The translations under genes and the position numbers were made by a program. This document shows, one piece after another, positions 48,499 through 56,476 of a stretch of 64,000 nt of DNA. The notes under the pieces are model-generated. The model made no database searches and was not told the origin of the DNA. It worked only from the letters and a program-made list of their open reading frames with translations. The stretch covers positions 65,786 through 129,785 of the forward strand of contig JAZRMX010000022.1 of assembly GCA_045647885.1 (NCBI GenBank), written 5' to 3'. This DNA comes from HGM04593 sp045647885 (lineage in GTDB: Bacteria > Bacteroidota > Bacteroidia > Bacteroidales > Bacteroidaceae). Numbering within the stretch: the stretch's first letter is position 1; each line of letters starts with the position of its first letter.

Positions 48499-49536
48499 AT
48501 GACAAGAAACATTAACGGTATCTATTATACTTTAAACGTTGCCGATGCGACTGCGTCTGTAACAGCCGGTAGCATGCCTTATTCGGGCCGAGTGGTTATC
48601 CCGTCTGAAATTGTTTTCGATGGTCGTGCTTATTCTGTGACCGAGGTTGCCGATGAGGCTTTCAAGGAGTGCTGTTCGTTGGAGGCTGTGGAGTTTGGCG
48701 ACAGTATAGAGAGTGTGGGTATAAGTGCTTTTGAGGGTTGTACCTCGCTATCTGCCGTAAAGTTCGGCGAGGAGATGCATATTGTGGGTATGAACGCTTT
48801 TAAGGGTTGTACGGCTCTTGAGGAGGTTATTTTTACTACCAAGGTTATTGTTATAGGGCGTTCGGCTTTTGAGGGCTGCAAGGCATTGCGTAGAGCCTTT
48901 CTCCCTGATGCTCTTATAAATATTGAGCCCTCTTTGTTCGACGGCTGTTCTTCGTTGGAGTCTGTTTCTGTGGGTGCTTCGGTCGACAGCATTGGCGAGT
49001 ATGCTTTCTGTGGCTGCAAGGCTTTGCGTGAGATTGACCTTCCCGAGGGATTGCTCTCTATTGAGGGGTGGGCTTTCCGCGACTGTTCTTCACTTTCGGC
49101 AGTCAAACTGCCGCAGTCGTTGGCGTCGGTAAAAAAAGGCGCTTTCTGGGGCTGTTCCTCGCTTAAGGAGTTTTCTTTGCCTTCGGGGGTGAATATGTTA
49201 GACCAAGGTGTGCTTGCCGGTTGCTCTTCGCTACGTTCAGTTGTTTTGCACGCCGGGGTATTGAGCATAGGTTATGGTGCTTTCTATAATTGTTCATCCA
49301 TTGAGGTGTTGCACCTGCCCGAGGCTGTGGTGAATGTGGGCGACCAGGCTTTTCGCAGCTGTTCTTCGCTCAAGGAACTGCACGTTGCTTCTCCTGCGGC
49401 TCCTATGTGTTCGGGCGATATTGCCGATGCCGGTGTTTACTCTTCGACCACGCTTTTTGTTCCGCAAGGTGCTGTTGCCGAGTATGGTTTTGCCCGTGTG
49501 TGGGACAGGTTCGGCAATATTGAAGAGGATAATTAA
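48499..49536 (+). CDS. BspA-like leucine-rich repeat protein without a signal peptide
   Basis: A 345-residue protein. A short N-terminal domain (about residues 1-50: GIYYTLNVADATASVTAG, YSGRVVIPSEIVFDGRAYSVTEV) as in many BspA-like proteins is followed by about eleven 23-residue LRR_5 units (AFEGCTSLSAVKFGEEMHIVG type) and a C-terminal cap (ATTLFVPQG-like STTLFVPQGAVAEYGFARVW). BspA-like proteins are usually secreted adhesins, but this one starts directly at the repeat-type domain with no hydrophobic leader and no sorting tail. Ten bases after queA, which leaves no room for a longer start. A cytoplasmic binding role or non-classical export is possible; function is unknown. Confidence 0.88.
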   Translation: MTRNINGIYYTLNVADATASVTAGSMPYSGRVVIPSEIVFDGRAYSVTEVADEAFKECCSLEAVEFGDSIESVGISAFEGCTSLSAVKFGEEMHIVGMNAFKGCTALEEVIFTTKVIVIGRSAFEGCKALRRAFLPDALINIEPSLFDGCSSLESVSVGASVDSIGEYAFCGCKALREIDLPEGLLSIEGWAFRDCSSLSAVKLPQSLASVKKGAFWGCSSLKEFSLPSGVNMLDQGVLAGCSSLRSVVLHAGVLSIGYGAFYNCSSIEVLHLPEAVVNVGDQAFRSCSSLKELHVASPAAPMCSGDIADAGVYSSTTLFVPQGAVAEYGFARVWDRFGNIEEDN

Positions 49537-49584
49537 ACAATTTTTCACAGTGAGGTGTTATCTAATAGTGTAAGACTTAAGATA

Positions 49585-49929
49585 ATGCCTCGCTTTTTTT
49601 ATATTATATTACTTTTTTTATTACTGGTTTCCTGTTCTCATTCAGGCGACAGGCCTCTCACTCTTTTGCCGCCCGATGTCTATAGATTCTTTCCTGCCGG
49701 AGAAAACCGTTTGCCGCGGGTCAATGATTTCTTTCCTTCGTACTATAATATAGAACTGGTAGATATTGACTCCCTGCACCCGGTGATGCAGATTACTTAT
49801 ACCTCGCGCAGGCCTTCTGCCGAAGGTAATCTTTGGGTAGATGCCGTACTGCGTATGGATATAACCACGGAACAACGCACTCAATTGCAGGAACTTCTGC
49901 GTGAGGTGGCATTTTCACCGCACCATTGA
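49585..49929 (+). CDS. Small lipoprotein, unknown function
   Basis: A 114-residue protein starting MPRFFYIILLFLLLVSCSHSGDRP at 49585; ten codons upstream in frame lack leader character and are left out. The lipobox LLVSC puts the lipidated Cys at about residue 17. The mature part has RFFPAGENRLPRVNDFFPSYYNI, MQITYTSRRPSAEGNLWVDAVLRMD and a C-terminal amphipathic helix. No family is recognised. It follows the LRR gene after 48 bases and is last in the queA unit. Confidence 0.75.
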   Translation: MPRFFYIILLFLLLVSCSHSGDRPLTLLPPDVYRFFPAGENRLPRVNDFFPSYYNIELVDIDSLHPVMQITYTSRRPSAEGNLWVDAVLRMDITTEQRTQLQELLREVAFSPHH

Positions 49930-50046
49930 TATAGTGCCGGTATAGTAGGTGGGTGTTCTGAAAAACTCCCTCCTGTTATTTTTATATAAAATCTCTCTTG
50001 TTCTTCAAAATTGTAGAAATAAAAACAGATTGTAGTTTTTTTGCAT

Positions 50047-50054
50047 TATATTTG
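50047..50054 (+). promoter_or_regulatory. -7 promoter box for a candidate small RNA
   Basis: TATATTTG matches TANNTTTG; TTG at 50030-50032 is closer than the standard -33 spacing. Transcription would begin near 50060. Confidence 0.5.
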
Positions 50055-50059
50055 CACAA

Positions 50060-50237
50060 CCTGCAAGGAGAAATATGCAGGTTTTGTAAGCGTTATATTG
50101 CTTTTATCTTAAAATCAAAATCGCCAATAATTTGACAAGAGGGTAAGAGACAACATTACGCTCGCTCGTTTGTTGCAGAAACCGAGGTGCTTCACAACAC
50201 CTTGCTGTATACAATACGGCGTGGGTGTTGTTTTTTT
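50060..50237 (+). ncRNA. Candidate structured small RNA (about 180 nt)
   Basis: Starts at a predicted TSS after the -7 box. A 5' hairpin AACCTGCA (50058-50065) pairs with TGCAGGTT (50076-50083). A middle stem CAACA (50151-50155) pairs with TGTTG (50171-50175). A 3' terminator ACAACACC (50194-50201) with GGTGTTGT (50224-50231) is followed by T7. GCAAGG (50063-50068) can alternatively pair with CCTTGC (50200-50205), opposing both outer stems. Not tmRNA, RNase P RNA or SRP RNA by motif. The length suits a 6S-like RNA, or an attenuator leader for the gene at 50363. Identity unproven. Confidence 0.45.
50194..50237 (+). terminator. Terminator of the candidate small RNA
   Basis: An 8-bp perfect stem with a 22-base loop followed directly by seven T, 125 bases before the next gene. 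Confidence 0.65.
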
Positions 50238-50362
50238 ATTCATTTCTTGGAGGGCGTTTGGCGATGCCTGATTTTAGATGGAGAAAGACTTGCTCACGCT
50301 TTTTCTTTTTCCATCTGCGATAATGGTATTTACACCAAGTTCAACCCTTAATTTTTTACAAG

Positions 50363-50704
50363 ATGGAAGACTTCACTACACTTAACGATTTACCCGAGGT
50401 TGCAATAATCCTTGGTTACGATGCTTTGAACAACGAAATGTTGTTGGACTATCGTGAAATCTTTTTGCATACTCCCACTGCGGCAATAGTAGAGATTCTG
50501 AATGGAAAGGGGCGTGAATTTGACGAGTGGCAGATTTCTTATGAGTTCACTTGTACTTTGATGGACAAGACAAAATTGCATTATACAGCCCTTCTGCTTA
50601 ACTATAATGTGCCGCTATTTGCCGATAGAGTATATGTAATTAACAAGATTCTGAAAAAAGTGGCAAAATTCTATATTCAATCACAAGTGCAAAAAATGCC
50701 GTAG
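50363..50704 (+). CDS. Hypothetical 113-residue protein
   Basis: Not recognised. A mixed alpha/beta, roughly neutral protein without signal peptide or membrane helix: MEDFTTLNDLPEVAIILGYD, EMLLDYREIFLHTPTAAIVEIL, then EFTCTLMDKTKLHYTALLLNY and a basic C-terminal helix INKILKKVAKFYIQS. The whole frame follows a structured leader with no obvious promoter between it and the RNA terminator at 50237, so it may depend on read-through. The DUF2027-Smr gene follows after 60 bases with its own -7-like box. Confidence 0.7.
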   Translation: MEDFTTLNDLPEVAIILGYDALNNEMLLDYREIFLHTPTAAIVEILNGKGREFDEWQISYEFTCTLMDKTKLHYTALLLNYNVPLFADRVYVINKILKKVAKFYIQSQVQKMP

Positions 50705-50734
50705 GGCTTAATAGGATAGTTCCTCGCTTTTTTG

Positions 50735-50742
50735 TAATTTCG
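50735..50742 (+). promoter_or_regulatory. -7-like box for the DUF2027/Smr gene
   Basis: TAATTTCG (TANNTTCG), 22 bases before the ATG at 50765. Confidence 0.4.
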
Positions 50743-50764
50743 CGCTTGAAGAAAAAAGAGAAAT

Positions 50765-51856
50765 ATGAAAATAGGAGATAAAGTACGTTTTATATATGAA
50801 CGCGGTGGCGGTGTGGTAACCGGCTTCCGCGGAAAGGATATTGTGCTTGTTGAGGGCGAGGATGGTTTTGAGATTCCGATGCAGATACGTGAGTGTGTAG
50901 CTGTGGAGACCAACGAGTATAATTTTGAGAAGAAGACCAAGGCGCAGAAGGAAAAAGAGGAGGAGGTAAAGAGGCGTTCACAGCCTGTGTCGGCTGCGAA
51001 ACAGGAACCCGAAGAGGAGTTTGAGCCTGTGGTTTCGTACCGCCCAAAGGAGCGCCCCGAGGGGGAGCATCTTAATGTGTTGCTTGCCTTCCTGCCTATG
51101 GAAGAAAAATCTCTGTCGAACACCCGTTTCGAGGCTTATTTGATAAACGACAGTAATTATCGCATCTATTATACTTATCTTTCGGCATCGGGGCGTAGCT
51201 GGCAGATGCGTTCGACAGGAGTAATTGAACCTAACTCTAAAATATTTATGGAGGAGTTCGGTCGCGAGGAGCTTAATGATATGGAGCGCGTGTGCGTGCA
51301 GTTGCTTCCTCATAAGGAGAAGAAACCTTATGCACTGAAGCCTGCGATGAGTGTGGAGCGTCGTATCGACACTGTCAAGTTCTATAAGTTGCATCTGTTC
51401 CGCGAGAATCCTTATTTTGATGAGGGTGCGCTTATTTATGATATTGTTACCGACGACAAGCCTGTGAAGGAGGTTTTTACCGACGCGGCAGAGTTACAGA
51501 AGGCTATTCTGGAGAAGAAAAAAGCCGATGCTCCCAAACCTGCGCAGCCCACGGCAAAGCCTATAAAGGGCAGTGATATCCTTGAGGTGGACTTGCATAT
51601 TGATGAACTCCTTGACAGCACTGCCGGTATGAATAATTTTGAGATTCTAAACTATCAGCTCGATGTTGTGCGCAAGACAATTGAGGAGAATATCAAGCAT
51701 AAAGGGCAGCGCATTGTCTTTATTCACGGAAAGGGTGAGGGTGTGTTGCGTAATGCAATATATCAGGAATTGCGCCGTAAATATCCTCGCTGTATCTCTC
51801 AGGATGCTTCGTTCCAGAAGTATGGATTCGGTGCAACTATGGTGATAATTAAATAG
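50765..51856 (+). CDS. DUF2027 and Smr domain protein
   Basis: A 363-residue protein. Residues 1-45 form an SH3-like lead (GDKVRFIYERGGGVVTGFRGKDIVLV), then a charged linker (about 55-95). Residues about 98-235 are DUF2027 (HLNVLLAFLPME, TRFEAYLINDSNYRIYYTYL). After a Pro/Lys linker, residues about 275-363 form a Smr domain with VDLHIDEL (the DLH start) and IVFIHGKGEGVLRNAIYQEL. Smr domains, as in MutS2, cleave or bind branched DNA or RNA on stalled ribosomes. The MutS ATPase is absent. Exact role unknown; it ends at a strong convergent terminator. Confidence 0.9.
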   Translation: MKIGDKVRFIYERGGGVVTGFRGKDIVLVEGEDGFEIPMQIRECVAVETNEYNFEKKTKAQKEKEEEVKRRSQPVSAAKQEPEEEFEPVVSYRPKERPEGEHLNVLLAFLPMEEKSLSNTRFEAYLINDSNYRIYYTYLSASGRSWQMRSTGVIEPNSKIFMEEFGREELNDMERVCVQLLPHKEKKPYALKPAMSVERRIDTVKFYKLHLFRENPYFDEGALIYDIVTDDKPVKEVFTDAAELQKAILEKKKADAPKPAQPTAKPIKGSDILEVDLHIDELLDSTAGMNNFEILNYQLDVVRKTIEENIKHKGQRIVFIHGKGEGVLRNAIYQELRRKYPRCISQDASFQKYGFGATMVIIK

Positions 51857-51877
51857 TGAATATCTTGTATAGGTATA

Positions 51878-51908
51878 AGAGAGGGTGACATCAAAAGTCA
51901 CCCTCTCT
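51878..51908. terminator. Terminator between convergent genes
   Basis: AGAGAGGGTGAC (51878-51889) pairs with GTCACCCTCTCT (51897-51908), 7-base loop. The inner 10 bases match the arms of the palindrome at 8519-8550. Confidence 0.75.
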
Positions 51909-51918
51909 GTATTATATA

Positions 51919-52608
51919 TTATATCTCGTTAAATGAATATGCAAGCGTAAAAAGGCTTATCTTCGTTTCGGGCAGTGCGGTTATACTCTTTGCACAGGCG
52001 GCAATAGTAGCACCGGTAGTCATTACGTCATCGACAAGTAGAATGTGTTTGCCTTGGAGTGCCTCGGGGGTGGTTACTGCAAATATTCCCTCTACGTTTT
52101 TCCAACGCTCGTCGCGATTCTTGTGGGTCTGTGTTTCGTTTGCTACGGTGCGGGTTACTCCTTTCTTTATAACCGGTACTCCGCTTATGCGCGAGAGGCC
52201 GCGAGCAATGTAGTCGCATTGGTTATAACCACGCTTGCGTAGTTTCTTTTTTGAGAGTGGTAGGGGTACAATAATATCTATACCTTCGAAAAATCCCTGT
52301 TCGGCAAGTTCTGTGGCTGCGGCTGCTGCGAGTCTTTCGGCAACCTCGGGGTGGTTTTTGTATTTTATAAGGTGGAGCAGGTTGTTGTAGGGTGAGCCTT
52401 TGCGGTAGTATATGTACGACGATGCTTTCTCCACGGGTATTATGCCCCAGAAGAGTTTTTCAATCTCTTTGGCGTGTATGGGTTCTACGCGTGGCAACTG
52501 GTAAAGACAGTTGAGGCAGAGGTCTTTCTCGCTGCTTGAGAGTATGCTGCCGCACACGGCGCAGTATCGGGGGAGTATTATGTCGAGCAGGTCAGAAATC
52601 CATTTCAT
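51919..52608 (-). CDS. ComF-family phosphoribosyltransferase-like protein
   Basis: A 229-residue ComF/GntX-family protein. A small N-terminal zinc ribbon (CAVCGS ... CLNC, about residues 16-36) precedes a type I phosphoribosyltransferase-like domain with the PRPP loop LLVDDVMTTGATIAACAK (about residues 184-200) and VPLPLSKKKLRKRGYNQCDYIARGL. ComF helps take up or handle DNA in natural transformation in several bacteria; activity as a transferase is not shown. It overlaps recX by 17 bases. Confidence 0.92.
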   Translation of the reverse strand: MKWISDLLDIILPRYCAVCGSILSSSEKDLCLNCLYQLPRVEPIHAKEIEKLFWGIIPVEKASSYIYYRKGSPYNNLLHLIKYKNHPEVAERLAAAAATELAEQGFFEGIDIIVPLPLSKKKLRKRGYNQCDYIARGLSRISGVPVIKKGVTRTVANETQTHKNRDERWKNVEGIFAVTTPEALQGKHILLVDDVMTTGATIAACAKSITALPETKISLFTLAYSFNEI

Positions 52609-53068
52609 AGCTGTCGCATTTTATTATTTTCAGAATGTTTCCGGGCTCAAAGCCGCGCGATGCAGCGAAGCGTATAAGCTTCTGCTTTGTGGCGTAGTCT
52701 TCTTTCCCCTTTAATTCTTTATGTTTTATGGAGATTACATCGCGCAATACTTGTGTGTACTCTTCTTCGTCAATCTGCTCTATCGCCTCTTTAATAAGTT
52801 CTTGCGGGAGGCGTTTGTCGCGTAGTGCAGCAGTAATCTTTATTCTTCCCCAACGGTTAAAGCGTAACTTGTCGTTTACAAAGGCGCGACAGTAGCGCCC
52901 TTCGTTAATGAACCCCTCGCTCTGCAAGCGTTCTATGATTTTTTTATGTTCGGTAGGGAGTATGCCCCACGCTGTGAGTTTTGTACTCACCTCGTTTATG
53001 CAACGCTCGCACAGGGTGCAGTAAGCGGCTGCTTTGTTGAGGGCTTCGGCTGGGGATAGGTGGCGCAT
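52592..53068 (-). CDS. recX: RecX regulatory protein
   Basis: A 158-residue RecX with three tandem three-helix repeats: ALNKAAAYCTLCERCINEVSTKLTAWG (repeat 1), IIERLQSEGFINEGRYCRAFVNDKLRFNRWGRIKITAALRDKRL (repeat 2), and LIRFAASRGFEPGNILKII (repeat 3). It caps and slows RecA filament growth. recA is not adjacent here; recX heads the unit with comF, both linked to DNA uptake and recombination. No obvious -7 box in the 100 bases upstream. Confidence 0.92.
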   Translation of the reverse strand: MRHLSPAEALNKAAAYCTLCERCINEVSTKLTAWGILPTEHKKIIERLQSEGFINEGRYCRAFVNDKLRFNRWGRIKITAALRDKRLPQELIKEAIEQIDEEEYTQVLRDVISIKHKELKGKEDYATKQKLIRFAASRGFEPGNILKIIKCDSYEMDF

Positions 53069-53108
53069 GGTATTTTATAGTGGATGCTTCTTTTTCTAAA
53101 AAATATTT

Positions 53109-53116
53109 TATCTTTG
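53109..53116 (+). promoter_or_regulatory. -7 promoter box for the small membrane protein
   Basis: TATCTTTG, exact TANNTTTG, giving a leader of about 105 bases to the ATG at 53227. Confidence 0.5.
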
Positions 53117-53226
53117 CGTAGGATAGGCTGCACTTGCTGTAAAATCCATTTAAAGCAAACTTTGTGTATCTTGCTTGTTTGTACTATCAATTTGTAATTG
53201 ACAATATTAATATTTATTTTGTTATT

Positions 53227-53544
53227 ATGGAAAATATAGAAACTAAAAAGTGTATTCCTTTTACTTTTGCATCGACAGGTTATGGAGCGTTGAACGTTTT
53301 TAGTAAAATTTTATTTGTATTGTTTGTGATTGCGTTAATTGTTCCTGTAATATCTTTCATTGTTGCTTTTCAAAGTGATGACGCAATTGGCCTTGTCTCG
53401 TTGCTCACAATGGGTTATTCCTTATCCATTGCATTTGTTCTTTACTTGCAGGTGATAATGTTGAATGTGCTTAAAACTATTCTTCATACTCATATTTTGC
53501 ATCGTGCCGTTTTGGAGGATAAGTATGATTTTGTAGAGGATTAG
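53227..53544 (+). CDS. Small two-helix membrane protein, unknown function
   Basis: A 105-residue protein starting MENIETKKCIPFTFASTGYGA at 53227. The frame extends 21 codons upstream but those look untranslated. Two membrane segments: ILFVLFVIALIVPVISFIVAF (about residues 28-48) and SLLTMGYSLSIAFVLYLQVIM (about 58-78), then a cytosolic tail HILHRAVLEDKYDFVED. No family recognised. AT-richer than the neighbours, and its stop overlaps that of prmC on the other strand. Confidence 0.65.
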   Translation: MENIETKKCIPFTFASTGYGALNVFSKILFVLFVIALIVPVISFIVAFQSDDAIGLVSLLTMGYSLSIAFVLYLQVIMLNVLKTILHTHILHRAVLEDKYDFVED

Positions 53545-54377
53545 GCTTTCTCTCCACTTACCATTCGGTCGTTGCCGGCAAGGTCTTTACGCAGGGTTAT
53601 ATTATGGTAACCCAACCGGCTCAACATTTCTACCGTTTCGGTTCCGTGGGCGCGGTTTATCTCAAAAAAGAGCTTGCCGCCGGGGGTGAGCATCTTTTGT
53701 GCTTTTTCTGCTATTGTGCGGTAGAATAACAAGGGGTCGTTGTCGGGAACAAAAAGGGCGAGATGGGGTTCCCACAGAAGAACATTATCCTCCATCTCTT
53801 TTTTCTCAACCTCTTTAATGTATGGTGGGTTGCTCACTATTATGTCGTAGCTCTCATCAGTGGGTTCGTAGGTGAGTATGTCGCGCTCCTCAAAAAGAAC
53901 ATTGCTGCCGTTGGCTGTGCTGTTCTTCTGCGCTACGGCAAGGGCTTGTGTGGAAATATCCCACGCTGTTATTCGCGCTTGTGGCATCATTGTGGCAAGG
54001 CTCACGGCGATACATCCGCTGCCGGTGCCAATGTCGAGAATGCTCTTTGCCGTGTGTGATTCTTCTGTTATCCACTCTATGAGTTCGCTGGTTTCGGGGC
54101 GGGGTATTAGCACCGCCGGGGTTACGGCGAAACGTAGGCCGCAGAAGTCGCTATAGCCGAGGATGTATTGTATGGGCTCTTTTTGTTTGAGTCTTTCCAA
54201 GGCATCGGTTACCTTTTCTTCCTCCTCGGGAGTGAGGGTTACGGGTTCCTTAAGGAGGTAATTGGTTTGCGAGATATTGAGCAGCTCCGTGGCTATAATG
54301 CGCGATAGCGCGCTCACTTCACTTTGTGTGTAGAGCGCGCCTATTGCGTCGTTTATTTTTTTCAGGAGTTGCTTCAT
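53541..54377 (-). CDS. prmC: Peptide chain release factor N5-glutamine methyltransferase
   Basis: A 278-residue PrmC/HemK: N-terminal five-helix domain (about 1-80), then SAM domain with the GxGxG motif SILDIGTGSGCIAVSLATMM (about residues 112-130) and the NPPY motif IIVSNPPYIKE, ending LAGNDRMVSGEK. It methylates the GGQ glutamine of release factors RF1 and RF2. Last gene of the long minus-strand run valS to prmC, 7 bases after the HAD gene. Confidence 0.96.
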   Translation of the reverse strand: MKQLLKKINDAIGALYTQSEVSALSRIIATELLNISQTNYLLKEPVTLTPEEEEKVTDALERLKQKEPIQYILGYSDFCGLRFAVTPAVLIPRPETSELIEWITEESHTAKSILDIGTGSGCIAVSLATMMPQARITAWDISTQALAVAQKNSTANGSNVLFEERDILTYEPTDESYDIIVSNPPYIKEVEKKEMEDNVLLWEPHLALFVPDNDPLLFYRTIAEKAQKMLTPGGKLFFEINRAHGTETVEMLSRLGYHNITLRKDLAGNDRMVSGEKA

Positions 54378-54384
54378 ATTGCTT

Positions 54385-55116
54385 TTATGCTTTAAGTGCT
54401 GCGAGAAGGTTGTCCCAGTCGTTATTGATTGCCTCTACCGAGCGGAACACCATATTTGCACCGGCATCGTAGAGCACTTGTGGGTTAAGCGGCCCTGTAT
54501 TTGCAGCTATGGTAAAGAGCCCGGCTGCCACTCCGGCGGTTACTCCTAAGGGGGCGTTTTCTACCACGATTGCCTCGTTGGGGGCAAAGCCTCCTTTCTC
54601 GAGTGCGAGAAGGTAAGGGTCGGGGTGGGGTTTGCCACGTTTCACATTGAAACTGGTTACTATGTGGTTCTCGTCGAAGAGGTCGGGGAAGTGGCTCTGT
54701 ATACGATTGAGCAGAGTGGGGGTTCCCGAGCCTGTTACAATCATTGGTGTGAGGCCGCTTGCCTTTACCTTTGTCACAAGCTCCAGTGCGCCTTGCATAC
54801 GGGGTGTAGGGGGGTATGTGGCAAAGATGTCGCATTTTGTCTGGCACAGCTCGTCGATAAGCTCCTGTGTGGCTGGCTTGCCGAATTGTGCGAGGCTTGC
54901 GGTGTTTATGGTGTCGGCACCGGTGCGGCCTTCGTTCATATAAACATCCTCTTCGCTGAAGTTGAAGCCTGCATCGCTCATAACCTTTGACCAGGCTTTT
55001 GCGTGGTAGGGCATTGAGTCGAAGAGCACTCCGTCCATATCAAACAATATGGCACGCAACTGCAAGGGTTTGCCTTGCAGTTGCGTGTATTGGTCTATAA
55101 TCTCTTTGTAATTCAT
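54385..55116 (-). CDS. HAD-superfamily sugar-phosphate phosphatase or phosphoglucomutase-like protein
   Basis: A 243-residue HAD protein of subclass I. Motif I FDMDGVLFDSMPYHAKAW (about residues 25-42, two catalytic Asp), the helical cap with EGRTGADTI, motif II MIVTGSGTPTLL, motif III KRGKPHPDPYLLAL and motif IV VVENAPLGVTAGVAAG. The DGVLFDSM...AW pattern is of the beta-phosphoglucomutase/phosphatase group (YcjU, DOG-like). Substrate unknown. It abuts pgi (stop and start touch at 55116), suggesting a hexose-phosphate substrate. Confidence 0.9.
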   Translation of the reverse strand: MNYKEIIDQYTQLQGKPLQLRAILFDMDGVLFDSMPYHAKAWSKVMSDAGFNFSEEDVYMNEGRTGADTINTASLAQFGKPATQELIDELCQTKCDIFATYPPTPRMQGALELVTKVKASGLTPMIVTGSGTPTLLNRIQSHFPDLFDENHIVTSFNVKRGKPHPDPYLLALEKGGFAPNEAIVVENAPLGVTAGVAAGLFTIAANTGPLNPQVLYDAGANMVFRSVEAINNDWDNLLAALKA

Positions 55117-56459
55117 TAGAGTCTTGCGCGTATAGCTTTGCTCTCCTCCTCGTAACCGGGTTTGTCGAGCAGAGCGAACATATTCTTCTTGTATGCCTCA
55201 ACACCGGGCTGGTTGAAGGGATTTACACCCAAAACGTAGCCGCTGATACCGCAACCAATCTCGAAGAAGTAGATGAGCTGGCCAATGTAGTAAGCATTGA
55301 GCTCGGGGATGCTGATGCGGATGTTGGGCACGCCACCATCTACGTGAGCGAGCTGTGTACCGAGTTCTGCCATCTTGTTTACCTCGTCTACGTGTTTGCC
55401 GGCAAGGAAGTTAAGACCGTCGAGGTTCTCCTCGTCGGCGGGTACGATGAGTGAGCTATTGGGCTTCTCGATAGAGAGCACTGTCTCGAAGATTGTGCGC
55501 TCACCCTCCTGAATCCACTGTCCCATTGAGTGAAGGTCGGTTGTGAAGTCTACCGATGCGGGGAAGATACCTTTGTTCTCCTTACCCTCGCTCTCGCCGT
55601 AGAGCTGTTTCCACCACTCCGATGTGAAGTGGAGCTTGGGCTGGTAGTTTACGAGAATTTCAATCTTCTTGCCACGTGCGTAGAGTGCGTTACGTGTAGC
55701 TGCGTACATTGCTGCGATGTTCTCCTCGAAGGGTACTGCGGGTGAACAAGCAACCTCCATATCCTGTGCGCCCTTAACGAGTGCCTCGATGTCGAAGCCT
55801 GCAACTGCGATGGGGAGAAGACCTACGGGAGTGAGTACCGAGAAGCGACCACCCACGTTGTCGGGGATGATGAAGCTCTTGTAACCCTCTTTGTCGGCTG
55901 TGATGCGTGCTGCACCCTTAACAGCGTCGGTAATGGCAACGATTACTTTGCTTGCCATCTCCTTGCCACGCTGCTCCTCGCACTGCTTCTTAAGAAGGCG
56001 GAAAGCGAGAGCGGTCTCGGTTGTTGTACCCGATTTTGAGATGTTGATAACACCGAATTTCTTGTCGGCAAGGAAGGCTGTGAGCTCGCTCAAGTAGTCC
56101 TCGCTGATGTTGTGTCCTGCGAAGATTACGCGGGGGTTGCTCTTGTCGCCAATCATTGCAGCGAAGTTGTTGCTCAATGCCTCGATAACCGCGCGTGCGC
56201 CGAGGTAGCTACCACCGATACCTGCAACCACTACAACCTCGCAGTTGTTGCGAAGAGTCTCGGCTGTTGCCTTGATTTCCTCGATGAACTCTTTTGTTGT
56301 AGCCGAGGGGAGGTGCAACCAACCAAGGAAGTCGTTACCGGGCAAAGTACCGTTCTCGAGAGCTTCCTGTGCCTTTTTTACCTGGGGCTCGAGTGCCAAA
56401 ATATCCTCTTTTGTTACAAAGCCTGTTACTTTGTCTATGTTCAATTTAATATTTTCCAT
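55116..56459 (-). CDS. pgi: Glucose-6-phosphate isomerase
   Basis: A 447-residue PGI of the shorter bacterial type. Motifs: VVVAGIGGSYLGARAVIEAL (about 75-94), KFGVINISKSGTTTETALAFRLL (about 132-154), the catalytic Glu in VGGRFSVLTPVGLLP (about 201-215) and FNQPGVEAYKKNMFALL near the end. It interconverts glucose-6-phosphate and fructose-6-phosphate. Conserved cluster lysS-gpsA-pgi-HAD of Bacteroidales. Highly biased codons imply strong expression. Confidence 0.98.
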   Translation of the reverse strand: MENIKLNIDKVTGFVTKEDILALEPQVKKAQEALENGTLPGNDFLGWLHLPSATTKEFIEEIKATAETLRNNCEVVVVAGIGGSYLGARAVIEALSNNFAAMIGDKSNPRVIFAGHNISEDYLSELTAFLADKKFGVINISKSGTTTETALAFRLLKKQCEEQRGKEMASKVIVAITDAVKGAARITADKEGYKSFIIPDNVGGRFSVLTPVGLLPIAVAGFDIEALVKGAQDMEVACSPAVPFEENIAAMYAATRNALYARGKKIEILVNYQPKLHFTSEWWKQLYGESEGKENKGIFPASVDFTTDLHSMGQWIQEGERTIFETVLSIEKPNSSLIVPADEENLDGLNFLAGKHVDEVNKMAELGTQLAHVDGGVPNIRISIPELNAYYIGQLIYFFEIGCGISGYVLGVNPFNQPGVEAYKKNMFALLDKPGYEEESKAIRARL

Positions 56460-56476
56460 TGTTTTTTGTATGTTTT

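Larger units (their letters stand above)
49930..50362. other. Long intergenic region with structured RNA signals
   Basis: The largest gene-free stretch (433 bases). It carries a -7 box (50047-50054), a likely small RNA ending in a terminator (50060-50237), and a further stem AGATGGAGAAAG (50276-50287) with CTTTTTCCATCT (50305-50316) in front of the 50363 gene. No coding frame of note. Confidence 0.6.

Noticed and set aside
50055..50240. tmRNA, RNase P RNA or SRP RNA in the long gap
   Set aside because: No tRNA-like ends, no RNase P core motifs and no GGAAGGAAGCA-type SRP loop are present.
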